Part shown: piece after piece, positions 37,162-46,404 of the stretch
How the letters are laid out: each line of letters begins with the position of its first letter
Numbering within the stretch: position 1 is the first letter of the stretch
Source of the DNA: Mesorhizobium shangrilense
Lineage (GTDB): Bacteria > Pseudomonadota > Alphaproteobacteria > Rhizobiales > Rhizobiaceae
DNA length: 64,000 bases
Assembly: GCF_040537815.1 (NCBI RefSeq)
Contig: NZ_JBEWSZ010000001.1
Coordinates: forward strand, 1,302,001-1,366,000
Direction of reading: 5' to 3'
Program-made: the position numbers and the translations under genes
The notes under the pieces: generated by a model
Seen by the model: the letters and a program-made list of their open reading frames with translations, nothing else
What the model was told of the DNA's origin: nothing
Database searches by the model: none

Positions 37162-37884
37162 ATGACGGTGAAGCCCCTCTACCGACGTGTCTTGCTGAAA
37201 GCGTCGGGCGAAGCGTTGATGGGTGAGCAGCATTTCGGGATCGACGTGTCGGTTGTCGATCGCATCGCGTCCGATATCGCCGAGGCCCGTGCCCTGGGCA
37301 TCGAGGTCGGCGTCGTCATCGGCGGCGGCAACATTTTTCGCGGCGTGGCGGTTGCCTCCAAGGGGGGTGACCGGGTGACCGGCGACCACATGGGCATGCT
37401 CGCCACTGTCATCAATTCGCTGGCGTTGCGCACCTCGTTGAACAAGATCGGCGTCGACGCCGTGGTACTCTCGGCGATCGCGATGCCTGAGCTTTGCGAG
37501 AGCTTTTCGCAGCGGCAGGCGACCGCCTACATGAATCAGGGCAAGGTCGTCATCTTTGCCGGTGGCACGGGCAATCCCTTCTTCACCACTGATTCGGCAG
37601 CAGCTCTTCGCGCGGCGGAAATCGGCGCCGACGCGCTGTTCAAGGGCACTCAGGTCGATGGTGTCTATTCGGCCGATCCCAAGAAAGATCCCAGCGCGAC
37701 GCGTTTCGAGCGCATCAGCCATGCCGAAGTCATAAATCGCGGGCTTTCCATCATGGATACAGCAGCGATTGCACTTGCGCGCGAAAACAACATTCCGATA
37801 ATCGTCTATTCGATCCACGAAAAAGGTGGTTTTGGCGATATTCTGAGGGGTGGCGGCCGCTGTACGGTCGTCGCGGACAGTTGA
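37162..37884 (+). CDS. pyrH: Uridylate kinase
   Basis: A 240-residue UMP kinase of the amino-acid-kinase fold that makes UDP from UMP and ATP. Landmarks are YRRVLLKASGEALMG, VGVVIGGGNIFRG, GDHMGMLATVINSLAL, VIFAGGTGNPFFTTDSAAAL and FKGTQVDGVYSADPKKDP. The ATG at 37162 follows GAGGACC. The frame is open from 37063, but the extra 33 residues include the terminator region and have no family match. It starts the conserved pyrH-frr-uppS-cdsA block and complements the pyrimidine genes at 5-7 kb. Confidence 0.97.
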   Translation: MTVKPLYRRVLLKASGEALMGEQHFGIDVSVVDRIASDIAEARALGIEVGVVIGGGNIFRGVAVASKGGDRVTGDHMGMLATVINSLALRTSLNKIGVDAVVLSAIAMPELCESFSQRQATAYMNQGKVVIFAGGTGNPFFTTDSAAALRAAEIGADALFKGTQVDGVYSADPKKDPSATRFERISHAEVINRGLSIMDTAAIALARENNIPIIVYSIHEKGGFGDILRGGGRCTVVADS

Positions 37885-37888
37885 TCCG

Positions 37889-37933
37889 GAGCATAGTTGC
37901 GAAAACGAGAGACCAGTTTTCGCAATCTGGCTC
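37889..37933 (+). repeat. Imperfect palindromic element between pyrH and frr
   Basis: The core is a perfect 10-bp stem, TTGCGAAAAC and GTTTTCGCAA, with a nine-base loop. Outer bases GAGC and GCTC extend it to an 18-position stem with four mismatches. Its general form (GAGC, GAAAAC, GTTTTC, GCTC) resembles the short palindromic elements scattered in rhizobial intergenic regions. I see no second copy in this window. It begins five bases after the pyrH stop. Confidence 0.5.
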
Positions 37934-37992
37934 GAACGCGGGGTTCTCCCCTGAAGCAGTGAATCCGGGGCAGCCGGGTCGAGGAGACAATT

Positions 37993-38547
37993 ATGAGTGG
38001 TGAGTACGAAGACCTCAAGCGGCGCATGGATGGGGCGATCGCTGCGTTCAAGCACGACCTGGCTTCGCTTCGGACCGGTCGTGCGTCGAGCAACCTGCTT
38101 GATGCAATCCAGGTGCAAGCCTACGGCACCAGCATGCCGATCAACCAGGTGGCCAACGTCTCTGTGCCTGAGCCGCGCATGATTTCGGTGTCGGTATGGG
38201 ACAAGTCGATGGTCAGCGCTGTGGACCGTGCCATCCGTGAATCCAATCTTGGCTTCAATCCGATCGTGGACGGCACCAATCTCCGGATTCCGTTGCCCGA
38301 GCTCAACGAGCAGCGCCGCAAGGAACTGGTCAAGATTTCGCACGGCTATGCCGAGAATGCCCGGGTCGCCGTGCGTCACGTGCGCCGCGACGGCATGGAC
38401 TTCCTGAAGAAGGCTGAGAAGGACGGCGATATCAGCGAGGACGATCAGCGCAAGCGGTCCGATCAGGTCCAGAAACTCACAGACGAGACGATCAGCACCA
38501 TCGACCATCTGCTTTCCGATAAGGAAGCTGAAATCATGCAGGTTTAG
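37993..38547 (+). CDS. frr: Ribosome recycling factor
   Basis: A 184-residue RRF that, with EF-G, splits post-termination ribosomes. It shows [20 protein letters not shown], then [54 protein letters not shown] and the C-terminal domain I helices ([20 protein letters not shown]). GAGGAG precedes the ATG. Length equals the family. It sits 108 bases after pyrH and 33 bases before uppS on the same strand. Confidence 0.97.
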   Translation: MSGEYEDLKRRMDGAIAAFKHDLASLRTGRASSNLLDAIQVQAYGTSMPINQVANVSVPEPRMISVSVWDKSMVSAVDRAIRESNLGFNPIVDGTNLRIPLPELNEQRRKELVKISHGYAENARVAVRHVRRDGMDFLKKAEKDGDISEDDQRKRSDQVQKLTDETISTIDHLLSDKEAEIMQV

Positions 38548-38580
38548 GGTCCGGCCATCGGCTGGCCCGAAAGCGAAAAC

Positions 38581-39315
38581 ATGGCAACGCCCGCGCATGT
38601 CGCGATTATCATGGACGGAAATGGACGCTGGGCCAAGGCGCGCGGCCTGCCGCGGCTTGCCGGCCATCGCGCCGGTGTCGAGGCGTTGCGCAAGACGGTG
38701 CGGGCAGCGCCTGGCCTCGGCATCTCCTTCCTGACTGTTTACGCCTTTTCGTCCGAGAACTGGTCACGGCCGAAGGCTGAAGTCAGCGACCTGATGGGGC
38801 TGCTGAAACTCTTCATCCGCCGCGATCTCGCTGAACTGCACCAGAGCGGCGTACGGGTGCGAATCATCGGCGACCGGGCAGGGCTGCAGGCCGACATCAG
38901 AGGCCTTCTCGACGAGGCCGAATCGCTGACGATCCACAACACCTCGCTGACGCTGGTCATCGCCTTCAACTATGGTGGGCGTGATGAGATCGTGCGGACC
39001 GCGCGCAAGCTCGCGCAGGCCGTGGCGCGCGGCGAGATCGACAGCGAGGCGATCACCGCCGAGAGCTTTGCCGGCTGTCTCGACACGCAAGGTATTCCCG
39101 ATCCGGAGCTGGTTATCCGAACCAGCGGCGAGCTCCGGCTATCGAACTTCCTTCTGTGGCAGGCCGCCTATAGCGAGCTCGTCTTCCTGCCCTGCTACTG
39201 GCCCGATTTCAGCCGTGAGCACCTCGCGGAGGCCTTGCGCGACTTTGCCGGCCGCGAACGCCGCTTCGGCGGACTGGGCCCGCAAGACGTCGCTTCGCGG
39301 CCGGCCGCCGGATGA
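38581..39315 (+). CDS. uppS: Undecaprenyl diphosphate synthase
   Basis: A 244-residue cis-prenyltransferase that builds the C55 lipid carrier for peptidoglycan and O-antigen. Landmarks are [20 protein letters not shown] (catalytic Asp), [35 protein letters not shown] and the C-terminal [20 protein letters not shown]. The start is ATG 33 bases after frr, with GAAAGCG upstream. Its TGA overlaps the cdsA ATG. It supplies the carrier for the envelope block that follows. Confidence 0.97.
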   Translation: MATPAHVAIIMDGNGRWAKARGLPRLAGHRAGVEALRKTVRAAPGLGISFLTVYAFSSENWSRPKAEVSDLMGLLKLFIRRDLAELHQSGVRVRIIGDRAGLQADIRGLLDEAESLTIHNTSLTLVIAFNYGGRDEIVRTARKLAQAVARGEIDSEAITAESFAGCLDTQGIPDPELVIRTSGELRLSNFLLWQAAYSELVFLPCYWPDFSREHLAEALRDFAGRERRFGGLGPQDVASRPAAG

Positions 39316-40127
39316 GCAATCTTCAGCTGCGTGTCATTTCGGCTGTCGTGCTTGCTATTGTTGCGCTTGGCTTGACCTGGCTTGGTGGATTGCCGTTCCG
39401 GCTGTTATGCGCCGTGATCGCCGGCGTGATCTTCTACGAATGGACGCGCATGAGCCGTCCTGCCGGCGGTGGCGGGCTTGGCGCGCTTCCGGAAGCGCTT
39501 GTGCTGGTTTTCATAGGCGCCCTGATTTCAGGCCTGTCCGCACCCTTGCTGCTGCCTCTTGTCGCGACCGTGGTCGTCATCACCGCTGTTGCTGCCCACG
39601 TACGAGGGGCAGGGCAATGGGATGCCTCCGGCGTTGCCTATGCAGCTTTTTCCGGCCTGTCGCTTGCCCTGCTGCGTGACGGCGACCGATCCGGCCTCAT
39701 CGCCATCCTGTTCCTGTTCGCCGTGGTCTGGGCGACCGATATCTTCGCCTATTTCGTCGGCCGCTCTGTTGGCGGACCCAAACTGGCGCCGTCGATCTCG
39801 CCTGGCAAAACACGAAGCGGCGCAGTTGGCGGCGCTGTCGGTGGCGTTGTCGCGGGGCTCGTCCTTGCTGCCGTTGCCGGGGCCGGCAACCTGGCGCTGC
39901 TTGGCCTTGTGGCACTCGTGCTTTCGATCGTGGCACAGGCTGGCGATCTTTTCGAATCATGGGTCAAGCGCCGGCACGGCCGCAAGGATTCGGGTACACT
40001 GATACCCGGTCACGGCGGCGTCATGGACCGGGTCGACGGGCTTGTCGCAGCAGCCTTCGCCCTGTACCTCATTGGATGGATTTCGGCGACCGCCGATCAT
40101 CCGGCACACGGGCTGTTTCCGGCTTGA
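39312..40127 (+). CDS. cdsA: Phosphatidate cytidylyltransferase
   Basis: A 271-residue polytopic membrane enzyme that makes CDP-diacylglycerol from phosphatidic acid and CTP. Several membrane segments fill residues 1-200. The family signature is at the C-terminus: [18 protein letters not shown] followed by [16 protein letters not shown], preceded by [13 protein letters not shown]. The ATG overlaps the uppS stop. In many proteobacteria dxr lies between cdsA and rseP. Here 103 bases of non-coding DNA occupy that place. Confidence 0.95.
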   Translation: MSNLQLRVISAVVLAIVALGLTWLGGLPFRLLCAVIAGVIFYEWTRMSRPAGGGGLGALPEALVLVFIGALISGLSAPLLLPLVATVVVITAVAAHVRGAGQWDASGVAYAAFSGLSLALLRDGDRSGLIAILFLFAVVWATDIFAYFVGRSVGGPKLAPSISPGKTRSGAVGGAVGGVVAGLVLAAVAGAGNLALLGLVALVLSIVAQAGDLFESWVKRRHGRKDSGTLIPGHGGVMDRVDGLVAAAFALYLIGWISATADHPAHGLFPA

Positions 40128-40230
40128 GTGGCACCGTTCCAAGATTAGGCGCACAGGCGCCATGGATTCGCCTCGATTGATGTGACAGTCGCGGCGTGGC
40201 CTGCGCCGCGGAAGAATTTGAGGGCATGAC

Positions 40231-41373
40231 TTGAACGATATTCTTCACGCGGTTTTCAGCACGGAGAGCTTTATCCTCGGCACGCTCGTGCCCTTCCTCT
40301 TCGTTTTGACGGTGGTGGTGTTCGTCCATGAGATGGGGCACTATCTGGTTGGCCGCTGGTGCGGCATAGGCGTGAGGGCCTTCTCGATAGGCTTCGGCCC
40401 GGAGATATTCGGTTTCAACGACCGCCATGGCACGCGCTGGAAACTCTGCGCCATACCGCTCGGCGGATACGTAAAATTTGTTGGCGACATGAACGCCACG
40501 TCGAGTCAGCCTAGTTCCGAGGATATCGAAACGCTGACCGACGAAGAGCGCAAGGTGGCGTTCCACACGCAGCCGATCTGGAAGCGCGCGGCGACAGTGG
40601 TCGCCGGGCCGCTGTTCAATTTCCTGCTGACGATCGCGGTCTTTGCCGTGCTGTTTGCCGCCTACGGCCGCTATGTCTCGGAGCCGATGGTGGCCGAGGT
40701 CACGGCTGAAAGCCCGGCGGCGAAGGCCGGAATTCTTCCTGGCGACCGATTCGTCAGTGTCGATGGAAGCAAGGTCGAGACCTTCGCCGACGTCCAGCGC
40801 CTGGTTTCGGGGCGCGCCGGCGACATGATCACCTTCGTCATGCTGCGCGACGGCAAGGAAGTCACCGTGACGGCGACGCCGCGGTTGATGGAGCAGGACG
40901 ACGCGCTGGGCAACAAGGTCAAGGTGGCGGTGATCGGCGTCGTCAACAACAAGGAACTCGGCCAGCCCCGGCTGATCACCTACAGTCCCGCCGGCGCATT
41001 GACGGCCGCGGTCGAGGAAACCGGCCACATCATCCAGCGCACTGGCCAGTTCCTGCAGCGGTTTGTCGTTGGGCGTGAAGACAAATGCCAGCTTGGCGGC
41101 CCGGTCAAGATCGCGGACATGGCAGGCAAGGCGGCAAAGCTGGGCTTCGAATGGCTGGTGCAACTGGTCGCGCTGCTCTCTGTCGGCATAGGTATTTTAA
41201 ACCTTTTGCCGATTCCCCCCCTCGACGGCGGGCATCTCTTGTTCTACGGCGTGGAGGCAGTCATACGGCGGCCAGTGTCGGAGCGGATGATGGAAATGGC
41301 CTATAGGGCCGGCATGATTCTCGTGCTGTGTTTTATGGGTTTCGTTTTCTGGAACGATCTGTTTGGATGCTGA
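40231..41373 (+). CDS. rseP: Site-2 intramembrane metalloprotease RseP
   Basis: A 380-residue inner-membrane protease. The zinc-binding H33-E-M-G-H37 (FVHEMGHYLVGRWCG) lies in the first membrane helix. A single PDZ domain covers about residues 145-215 (AEVTAESPAAKAGILPGDRF), and the C-terminal LLPIPPLDGGHLLFYG supplies the third ligand. It would cleave anti-sigma factors or leftover signal peptides. E. coli RseP has two PDZ domains and about 450 residues, so this is the shorter alphaproteobacterial form. The start is a TTG with GAGGGC upstream. No ATG is available near the first helix. Confidence 0.94.
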   Translation: MNDILHAVFSTESFILGTLVPFLFVLTVVVFVHEMGHYLVGRWCGIGVRAFSIGFGPEIFGFNDRHGTRWKLCAIPLGGYVKFVGDMNATSSQPSSEDIETLTDEERKVAFHTQPIWKRAATVVAGPLFNFLLTIAVFAVLFAAYGRYVSEPMVAEVTAESPAAKAGILPGDRFVSVDGSKVETFADVQRLVSGRAGDMITFVMLRDGKEVTVTATPRLMEQDDALGNKVKVAVIGVVNNKELGQPRLITYSPAGALTAAVEETGHIIQRTGQFLQRFVVGREDKCQLGGPVKIADMAGKAAKLGFEWLVQLVALLSVGIGILNLLPIPPLDGGHLLFYGVEAVIRRPVSERMMEMAYRAGMILVLCFMGFVFWNDLFGC

Positions 41374-41494
41374 AATCATGAAGAAATTTGGCTTTGATAC
41401 GGCCAATGTTGAGACGGCGTTTACCATGCGTGGGGATATGCGTGACGCGAAAGCCACGCATCAGGGTTAAGTAAATACAAATTAACCAGAAGCC

Positions 41495-41522
41495 TTGCGT
41501 GTAGGGAAAATCCGGTTAATAC
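41495..41522 (+). promoter_or_regulatory. Candidate promoter upstream of bamA
   Basis: TTGCGT, a 16-base spacer and TAATAC in the 218-base gap between rseP and bamA, the longest gap in the envelope operon. It would allow extra transcription of bamA and the lpx genes. Two TTAA elements lie just upstream (41466 and 41482), but their spacing does not fit a CtrA site. Confidence 0.4.
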
Positions 41523-41591
41523 GGTAGGGGAAATGACCGCACGTCCGGTTTTCTCGCCGTGGGGACTTCGAGAAAAAGGTTATAAAGCCCG

Positions 41592-43961
41592 ATGAAGGCA
41601 GCATCCAAGTTTCTGAGCGCCGCGTCCGCGGTTGCCATGTCCGCGGCTCTGGTCGTGCCTGGCGCGCTCGCTGTTCAGTTTGTTGCCACATCCGCCGCCG
41701 AGGCGGCCGTTGTCAGCAGGGTTGAGGTTAGCGGCAATCAGCGCATGGACGCCGAGACCATCCGCAATTACATCATGATCAAGCCGGGCAAGCCGTTTTC
41801 CAGCGCCGATATCGACGCCGCCGTGAAGGCTCTCTTTGGCACCGGTCTGTTCTCGGATGTGCAGATCAACCAAGTCGGTTCGACCCTGGTCGTCAAGGTT
41901 GCCGAATATCAGGTCGTCAACCAGGTCCTGTTCCAGGGCAACAAGAAGCTCAAGGACAACGCGCTTCAAGCCGCCGTGCAGTTGAAGTCGCGCGGCACGT
42001 TCTCGCAGGCTGCCCTTGATTCCGACGTCGAGGCGGTGAAGGCCGCGTACAAGCGCATTGGCCGTGACGACGCCGCTGTGACGACGCAGGTCATGCAGCT
42101 CGGCGATAACCGCGTGAATGTTGTGTTCAACATCAACGAGGGCGGCCGCACCCAGATCACAGCGATCAATTTCGTCGGCAACAGCGCCTATTCGAGCCGC
42201 CGCCTGTCGGACCTGATCAACACCAAGCGCTCATCCTGGCTGTCCTTCGTGCTGCGTGATGACGTTTATGACGAGGACAAGCTGCGCGCTGACCAGGAGC
42301 TGCTGCGCCGCTTCTACTACAATCACGGCTATGCCGACTTCCAGGTCGTGTCCGCCGTCGGCGAGCTCGACAGCGCCACGAACAAGTACACCGTCACCAT
42401 CACCGTGCAGGAAGGCGATCGCTACAATTTCGGCGATATCAGCGTCGAGAGCACGATCCCTGAAGTCGACGGCAAGGCGCTGCAGTCGGTGGTCGAGACG
42501 CAAAAGGGCGATGTCTACAACGCCAAGAAGGTTGAGGACTCGATCATCGCGCTGACCGAAAAGGTCGCGGGTTCTGGCTACGCTTTTGCGCAGGTGACAC
42601 CGCGCGGCGACCGTAATTTCGAAAATCACACCATTTCGGTTGTCTATACGATCGATCAGGGCACCAAGGCCTATGTCGAGCGCATCGAAATCCGGGGCAA
42701 TGATCGTACGCGCGACTATGTCATTCGCCGCGAGTTCGACGTCAGCGAAGGCGATGCCTTCAACCAGGTTCTCATCCAGCGCGCGAAGAAGCGTCTTGAA
42801 GCCCTTGGGTATTTTGAAAAAGTCGACATTTCGACGGTCCCGGGCTCCCAACCCGATCAGGTCGTGCTGGTCGTCGACGTCGTCGAGAAGTCGACCGGTG
42901 AGTTCTCGATCGGCGCCGGCTATTCGACCGGTGGTGACACACCCGGCCCGTCAGTCGAAGGTTCGATCACCGAGCGCAACTTCCTCGGTCGTGGCCAGTT
43001 CATCAAGCTCTCGGCGGGCGGCGGCAAGAACTCGCGCGACTACGGTCTGTCCTTTACTGAACCCTATTTCCTCGGGCGGCGCATTGCGGCGGGCTTCGAT
43101 ATCTTCAATCAGACGAGGAATTACGATCACTACAACACTGAGACGCTGGGTGCGACCGTGCGGTTCGGTCTGCCAATTACCAACAGCATCTCGACACAGC
43201 TGGCGTATAATATCGCGCAGGAGAAGTATTCGTTTGCGGACGGCTGTTTGACAAATGGGGCTCTCGATCCCTCGCTGTGTACGGTGTCCCAGGCGATCCA
43301 GCAGGGCGTGGCAGAAAGCCCGTGGCTCAAGTCGTCGGTCAGTGTCGGACTGGTCTACAACACCATCGATGACATGAAGAACCCTCACGAAGGCCTCTAC
43401 GCCAATACGAGCGTGGAAGTGGCTGGTCTCGGTGGTGACGCGAAGTTCGTGAAGCTGACCGCGCGCGGAAGCGTTTATCAAACGCTGTCTGAACAACTCG
43501 ATCTGGTCGGGCTCGTGTCCGGCGGCGCCGGATATGTCGAAGGTTATGGTAGCAATGGGCTGCGCATTTTCGATCAGTTCCAGAGCACAGACCGCATGAT
43601 CCGTGGTTTTGCTTATGGTGGTATCGGCCCGATTGCCAATGATAACAGCGGTGATCACTTAGGCGGCACGACCTATTTCAATGCTTCGGCCGAGGCACAG
43701 TTTCCGATGCCGGTAATTCCGGAGAGCTTCGGTCTTCGCGGCGCGGTGTTTGCCGATGCGGCAACCCTCTATGGCAGCAAGCTTGCATCTGGTTTGGTGT
43801 TGCCAGGGTCAGCAGATATGCAATTGCGTGCTTCGGTCGGCGTCGGTCTGATGTGGGCGTCACCCTTTGGCCCGATCCGCATCGACTATGCGATCCCGAT
43901 CAAAAAGCAGCCGACCGACAATGTGCAGGAATTCAACTTCGGCATAGCGACCCGTTTCTGA
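41592..43961 (+). CDS. bamA: Outer-membrane assembly factor BamA
   Basis: A 789-residue outer-membrane protein that inserts beta barrels. A signal peptide covers about residues 1-37 (VVPGALAVQFVATSAAEA). Five POTRA domains follow to about residue 430 (SRVEVSGNQRMDAETIRNYI; VNQVLFQGNKKLKDNALQAA; INFVGNSAYSSRRLSDLIN; VERIEIRGNDRTRDYVIRRE), then a 16-strand barrel (TERNFLGRGQFIKLSAGGGK; RGFAYGGIGP; GVGLMWASPFGPIRIDYAIP). It ends in Phe (FGIATRF), the usual outer-membrane signature. Length is typical. It lies between rseP and lpxD, as in most proteobacteria. Confidence 0.97.
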   Translation: MKAASKFLSAASAVAMSAALVVPGALAVQFVATSAAEAAVVSRVEVSGNQRMDAETIRNYIMIKPGKPFSSADIDAAVKALFGTGLFSDVQINQVGSTLVVKVAEYQVVNQVLFQGNKKLKDNALQAAVQLKSRGTFSQAALDSDVEAVKAAYKRIGRDDAAVTTQVMQLGDNRVNVVFNINEGGRTQITAINFVGNSAYSSRRLSDLINTKRSSWLSFVLRDDVYDEDKLRADQELLRRFYYNHGYADFQVVSAVGELDSATNKYTVTITVQEGDRYNFGDISVESTIPEVDGKALQSVVETQKGDVYNAKKVEDSIIALTEKVAGSGYAFAQVTPRGDRNFENHTISVVYTIDQGTKAYVERIEIRGNDRTRDYVIRREFDVSEGDAFNQVLIQRAKKRLEALGYFEKVDISTVPGSQPDQVVLVVDVVEKSTGEFSIGAGYSTGGDTPGPSVEGSITERNFLGRGQFIKLSAGGGKNSRDYGLSFTEPYFLGRRIAAGFDIFNQTRNYDHYNTETLGATVRFGLPITNSISTQLAYNIAQEKYSFADGCLTNGALDPSLCTVSQAIQQGVAESPWLKSSVSVGLVYNTIDDMKNPHEGLYANTSVEVAGLGGDAKFVKLTARGSVYQTLSEQLDLVGLVSGGAGYVEGYGSNGLRIFDQFQSTDRMIRGFAYGGIGPIANDNSGDHLGGTTYFNASAEAQFPMPVIPESFGLRGAVFADAATLYGSKLASGLVLPGSADMQLRASVGVGLMWASPFGPIRIDYAIPIKKQPTDNVQEFNFGIATRF

Positions 43962-43976
43962 TCGGCGGGCAAGAGT

Positions 43977-44003
43977 GCTTCCGGACCATTTTGGTCCGGA
44001 AGC
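43977..44003 (+). terminator. Perfect hairpin between bamA and lpxD
   Basis: A 12-bp perfect stem, GCTTCCGGACCA and TGGTCCGGAAGC, with a TTT loop, begins 16 bases after the bamA stop and ends 34 bases before the lpxD start. No T-run follows. It more probably acts as an mRNA-stabilising or attenuating hairpin that sets bamA above the lpx genes than as a full terminator. Confidence 0.55.
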
Positions 44004-44037
44004 AAGTGTCCCGACCTAGCTGGATAATGCTTCTGGA

Positions 44038-45096
44038 ATGACCGATCCGGTGTTCTTCGCGCCCTCACGCCGGTATACGGCGGGCGAAGTCGCGAATCTG
44101 ACCGGCTCCGTGCTTGTCGATTCCGACCACTCCCAAGTATCGATCGAGGCTCTGGCGCCCGCGAGCGAAGGCGGAGAGAACGCGCTTGTCTTCGTTGACG
44201 GCAGGCGCAACTCCGCGCTCATGCCGTCCCTGCGTGCGGCAGCCGTCCTGTGTCCCGCCGAATTTGCCGGCAAGGCGCCCGCGGGCATCGCGGTTCTCAT
44301 CCATCCACGCCCGCAGCAGGCTTTTGCGTTTGTTGGACGCCTGCTTTTTCCGACAGCAGCGACACCGGGGCCGATCACCAGCGAAACCGGCGTTTCGCCA
44401 CAGGCGCATGTCGATCCGACTGCCCATATAGAGGCGGGCGTGATCATCGAAGCCGGCGCCGTCGTTGGACCTCGCGCGTCCATCGGCAGCGGAACCGTCA
44501 TCGCCCCCAACGCAGTCATAGGCCCGTCCTGCCAGATCGGCCGCGACGGCTATATCGGCCCGGGTGCCAGCATCCAGTACGCCCTGATCGGCAATCGCGT
44601 GATCATCCATGGCGGGGCCAGGATCGGTCAGGATGGCTTTGGGTTCGTTGCCGGCGCCAAGGGCCCTGAACGTGTCCCGCAGATCGGGCGCGTCGTCATC
44701 CAGGACGATGTCGAGATTGGTTCGAACACCACGGTCGATCGCGGCGCGATGTCCGATACGGTCATCGGCCAGGGCAGCAAGATCGACAATCTGGTGCAGA
44801 TCGCCCATAACGTTCGCATCGGTCGCAATTGCATCGTGGCCGGGCTTTCGGGTATTTCGGGCTCCGTAACCGTGGGTGACAACGTCACCATGGGCGGTGG
44901 TGTCGGGCTTGCGGATCACCTGACCATCGGGACAGGGGCCAAGCTTGCCGCGAGAAGTGGGTTCATGAGCAATGTTCCCGCTGGCGAGATTTGGGGGGGA
45001 TACCCTGCGCAGCCAATGGCGGAAGCCATGCGGGAGATAGCCGCGCTGCGTAAACTTGCCAGAGCGCGCAAACAGGGTGACGGAGGCAATGGCTGA
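44038..45096 (+). CDS. lpxD: UDP-3-O-acylglucosamine N-acyltransferase
   Basis: A 352-residue left-handed beta-helix enzyme that adds the N-linked acyl chain in lipid A synthesis. After an N-terminal UDP-binding domain (residues 1-115), hexapeptide repeats run from about 125 to 300 ([40 protein letters not shown]). They include [20 protein letters not shown] and the catalytic His in [15 protein letters not shown]. The ending [12 protein letters not shown] is helical. Its last eight bases overlap the fabZ start. Start ATG at 44038, after the bamA hairpin. Confidence 0.96.
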   Translation: MTDPVFFAPSRRYTAGEVANLTGSVLVDSDHSQVSIEALAPASEGGENALVFVDGRRNSALMPSLRAAAVLCPAEFAGKAPAGIAVLIHPRPQQAFAFVGRLLFPTAATPGPITSETGVSPQAHVDPTAHIEAGVIIEAGAVVGPRASIGSGTVIAPNAVIGPSCQIGRDGYIGPGASIQYALIGNRVIIHGGARIGQDGFGFVAGAKGPERVPQIGRVVIQDDVEIGSNTTVDRGAMSDTVIGQGSKIDNLVQIAHNVRIGRNCIVAGLSGISGSVTVGDNVTMGGGVGLADHLTIGTGAKLAARSGFMSNVPAGEIWGGYPAQPMAEAMREIAALRKLARARKQGDGGNG

Positions 45097-45556
45097 TATG
45101 GTAGCGGCGACGACGCTCGAAGCGGTCGACATAATGGGGCTGATGAAGCTCCTGCCGCATCGGTATCCGTTCCTGATGATCGATCGCATCATCGACATCG
45201 ATGGCGACGAATCCGCTATCGGCATCAAGAACGTGACCATAAACGAGCCGCATTTCCAAGGTCATTTCCCCGATCAGCCGGTAATGCCGGGCGTGCTGAT
45301 CGTCGAGGCGATGGCGCAGACGGCCGGAGCCATCTGCATCCGCAGCCTTGGCGCTTCAAAACCTTCGCTGGTCTATTTCCTGACCATAGACAATGCCAAG
45401 TTCCGTAAACCGGTCGTTCCTGGTGACCAACTGAAGATTTATGTGAAGAAAATCAAGAAACGCGGCAACCTTCTCAAATTCGCCTGCGAGGCTCTGGTCG
45501 ACGGCGCCAAGGCCGCCGAAGCGGATATCTCGGCGATGATGGTGACGAGCGACTGA
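45089..45556 (+). CDS. fabZ: 3-hydroxyacyl-ACP dehydratase FabZ
   Basis: A 155-residue hot-dog-fold enzyme that dehydrates beta-hydroxyacyl-ACP in fatty-acid elongation and so competes with LpxA and LpxD for the same acyl donor. The signature is [35 protein letters not shown] (catalytic His) and [11 protein letters not shown] (catalytic Glu). CGGAGGC precedes the ATG at 45089, which lies inside the end of lpxD. The frame is open from 45056, but those codons are inside lpxD. lpxA begins eight bases after the stop. Confidence 0.96.
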   Translation: MADMVAATTLEAVDIMGLMKLLPHRYPFLMIDRIIDIDGDESAIGIKNVTINEPHFQGHFPDQPVMPGVLIVEAMAQTAGAICIRSLGASKPSLVYFLTIDNAKFRKPVVPGDQLKIYVKKIKKRGNLLKFACEALVDGAKAAEADISAMMVTSD

Positions 45557-45564
45557 CGATCGAA

Positions 45565-46404
45565 ATGCTTATGAAGATTCAGACATTCATCCATCCTTCC
45601 TCTGTCGTCGAGACAGGCGCTCAAATAGGCGAGGGCGCTCGCATCGGGCCGTTCTGTCACATCAGTGCGGACGCAGTCATCGGCGACGGCGTCGAACTGG
45701 TCAGCCATGTCTCGGTGATGGGCGCGACAACCATTGGTGCCGGCACCAAGGTCTATCCGATGGCGATACTGGGGGGACCACCGCAGAACACCAAGCACAA
45801 GGGCGGTCGCACCACGCTGGTCATCGGCAAGAATTGCACGATCCGCGAAGGTGTCACCATGCACCTCGGCACGGATTCCAGCCGTGGCGAAACGACGATC
45901 GGCGACAACGGCAATTTCCTCGCCTATGCCCACATCGCTCATGACTGCATCGTCGGCAACAACGCGACTTTCGCCAATGGCGCGACCCTGGGCGGCCACT
46001 GCGAGATCGGCAACAACGTCTATATCGGTGGCCTGACCGCCGTTCATCAGTTCGTGCGCGTCGGCGACAATGCCTTTCTGGGCGGTTGCTCGGCAATTGT
46101 CGGTGACGTCATTCCCTATGCGATCGCGGTCGGCAATCGCGCCAGCTTGCGCGGATTGAATATCATCGGGTTGAAGCGCTCCGGCCTGCCGCGTTCCGAA
46201 ATCCACCTGCTGCGCAAGGCCTACCGGACGATCTTCGATCGCAGCCGCACCGTTGGCGAGAACATTGAATTCGCCAGGGCTGAATTCGGTTCGTCGCCGA
46301 CAGCCATGAAGATCGTCGATTTCATCTCCAGCCGCGGCAAGCGGCACTATGCCGTTCCGTCGCTCAAGGGTGGCGATGGCGACGATGCCGATGACGAAGA
46401 CTGA
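45565..46404 (+). CDS. lpxA: UDP-N-acetylglucosamine acyltransferase
   Basis: A 279-residue trimeric beta-helix enzyme for the first step of lipid A synthesis. Hexapeptide repeats extend from IHPSSVVETGAQIGEGARIG to about residue 190. The catalytic His is in FLAYAHIAHDCIVGNN, and AILGGPPQNTKHKGG and the LNIIGLKRSGLPRSEI segment are typical of LpxA. A helical C-terminal domain follows. Two ATGs (45565 and 45571) are possible. The second gives MKIQTFIHPS. The acidic tail (GDGDDADDED) overlaps the lpxI start. Confidence 0.96.
   Translation: MLMKIQTFIHPSSVVETGAQIGEGARIGPFCHISADAVIGDGVELVSHVSVMGATTIGAGTKVYPMAILGGPPQNTKHKGGRTTLVIGKNCTIREGVTMHLGTDSSRGETTIGDNGNFLAYAHIAHDCIVGNNATFANGATLGGHCEIGNNVYIGGLTAVHQFVRVGDNAFLGGCSAIVGDVIPYAIAVGNRASLRGLNIIGLKRSGLPRSEIHLLRKAYRTIFDRSRTVGENIEFARAEFGSSPTAMKIVDFISSRGKRHYAVPSLKGGDGDDADDED

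Noticed and set aside
36997-38667. 556-codon frame on the minus strand opposite pyrH and frr
   Set aside because: It is the complement of two clear essential genes, crosses a hairpin and intergenic DNA, and shows no domain. Long antisense frames are expected in high-GC DNA.
41466-41485. CtrA site before bamA
   Set aside because: The two TTAA elements are 11-12 bases apart instead of seven.
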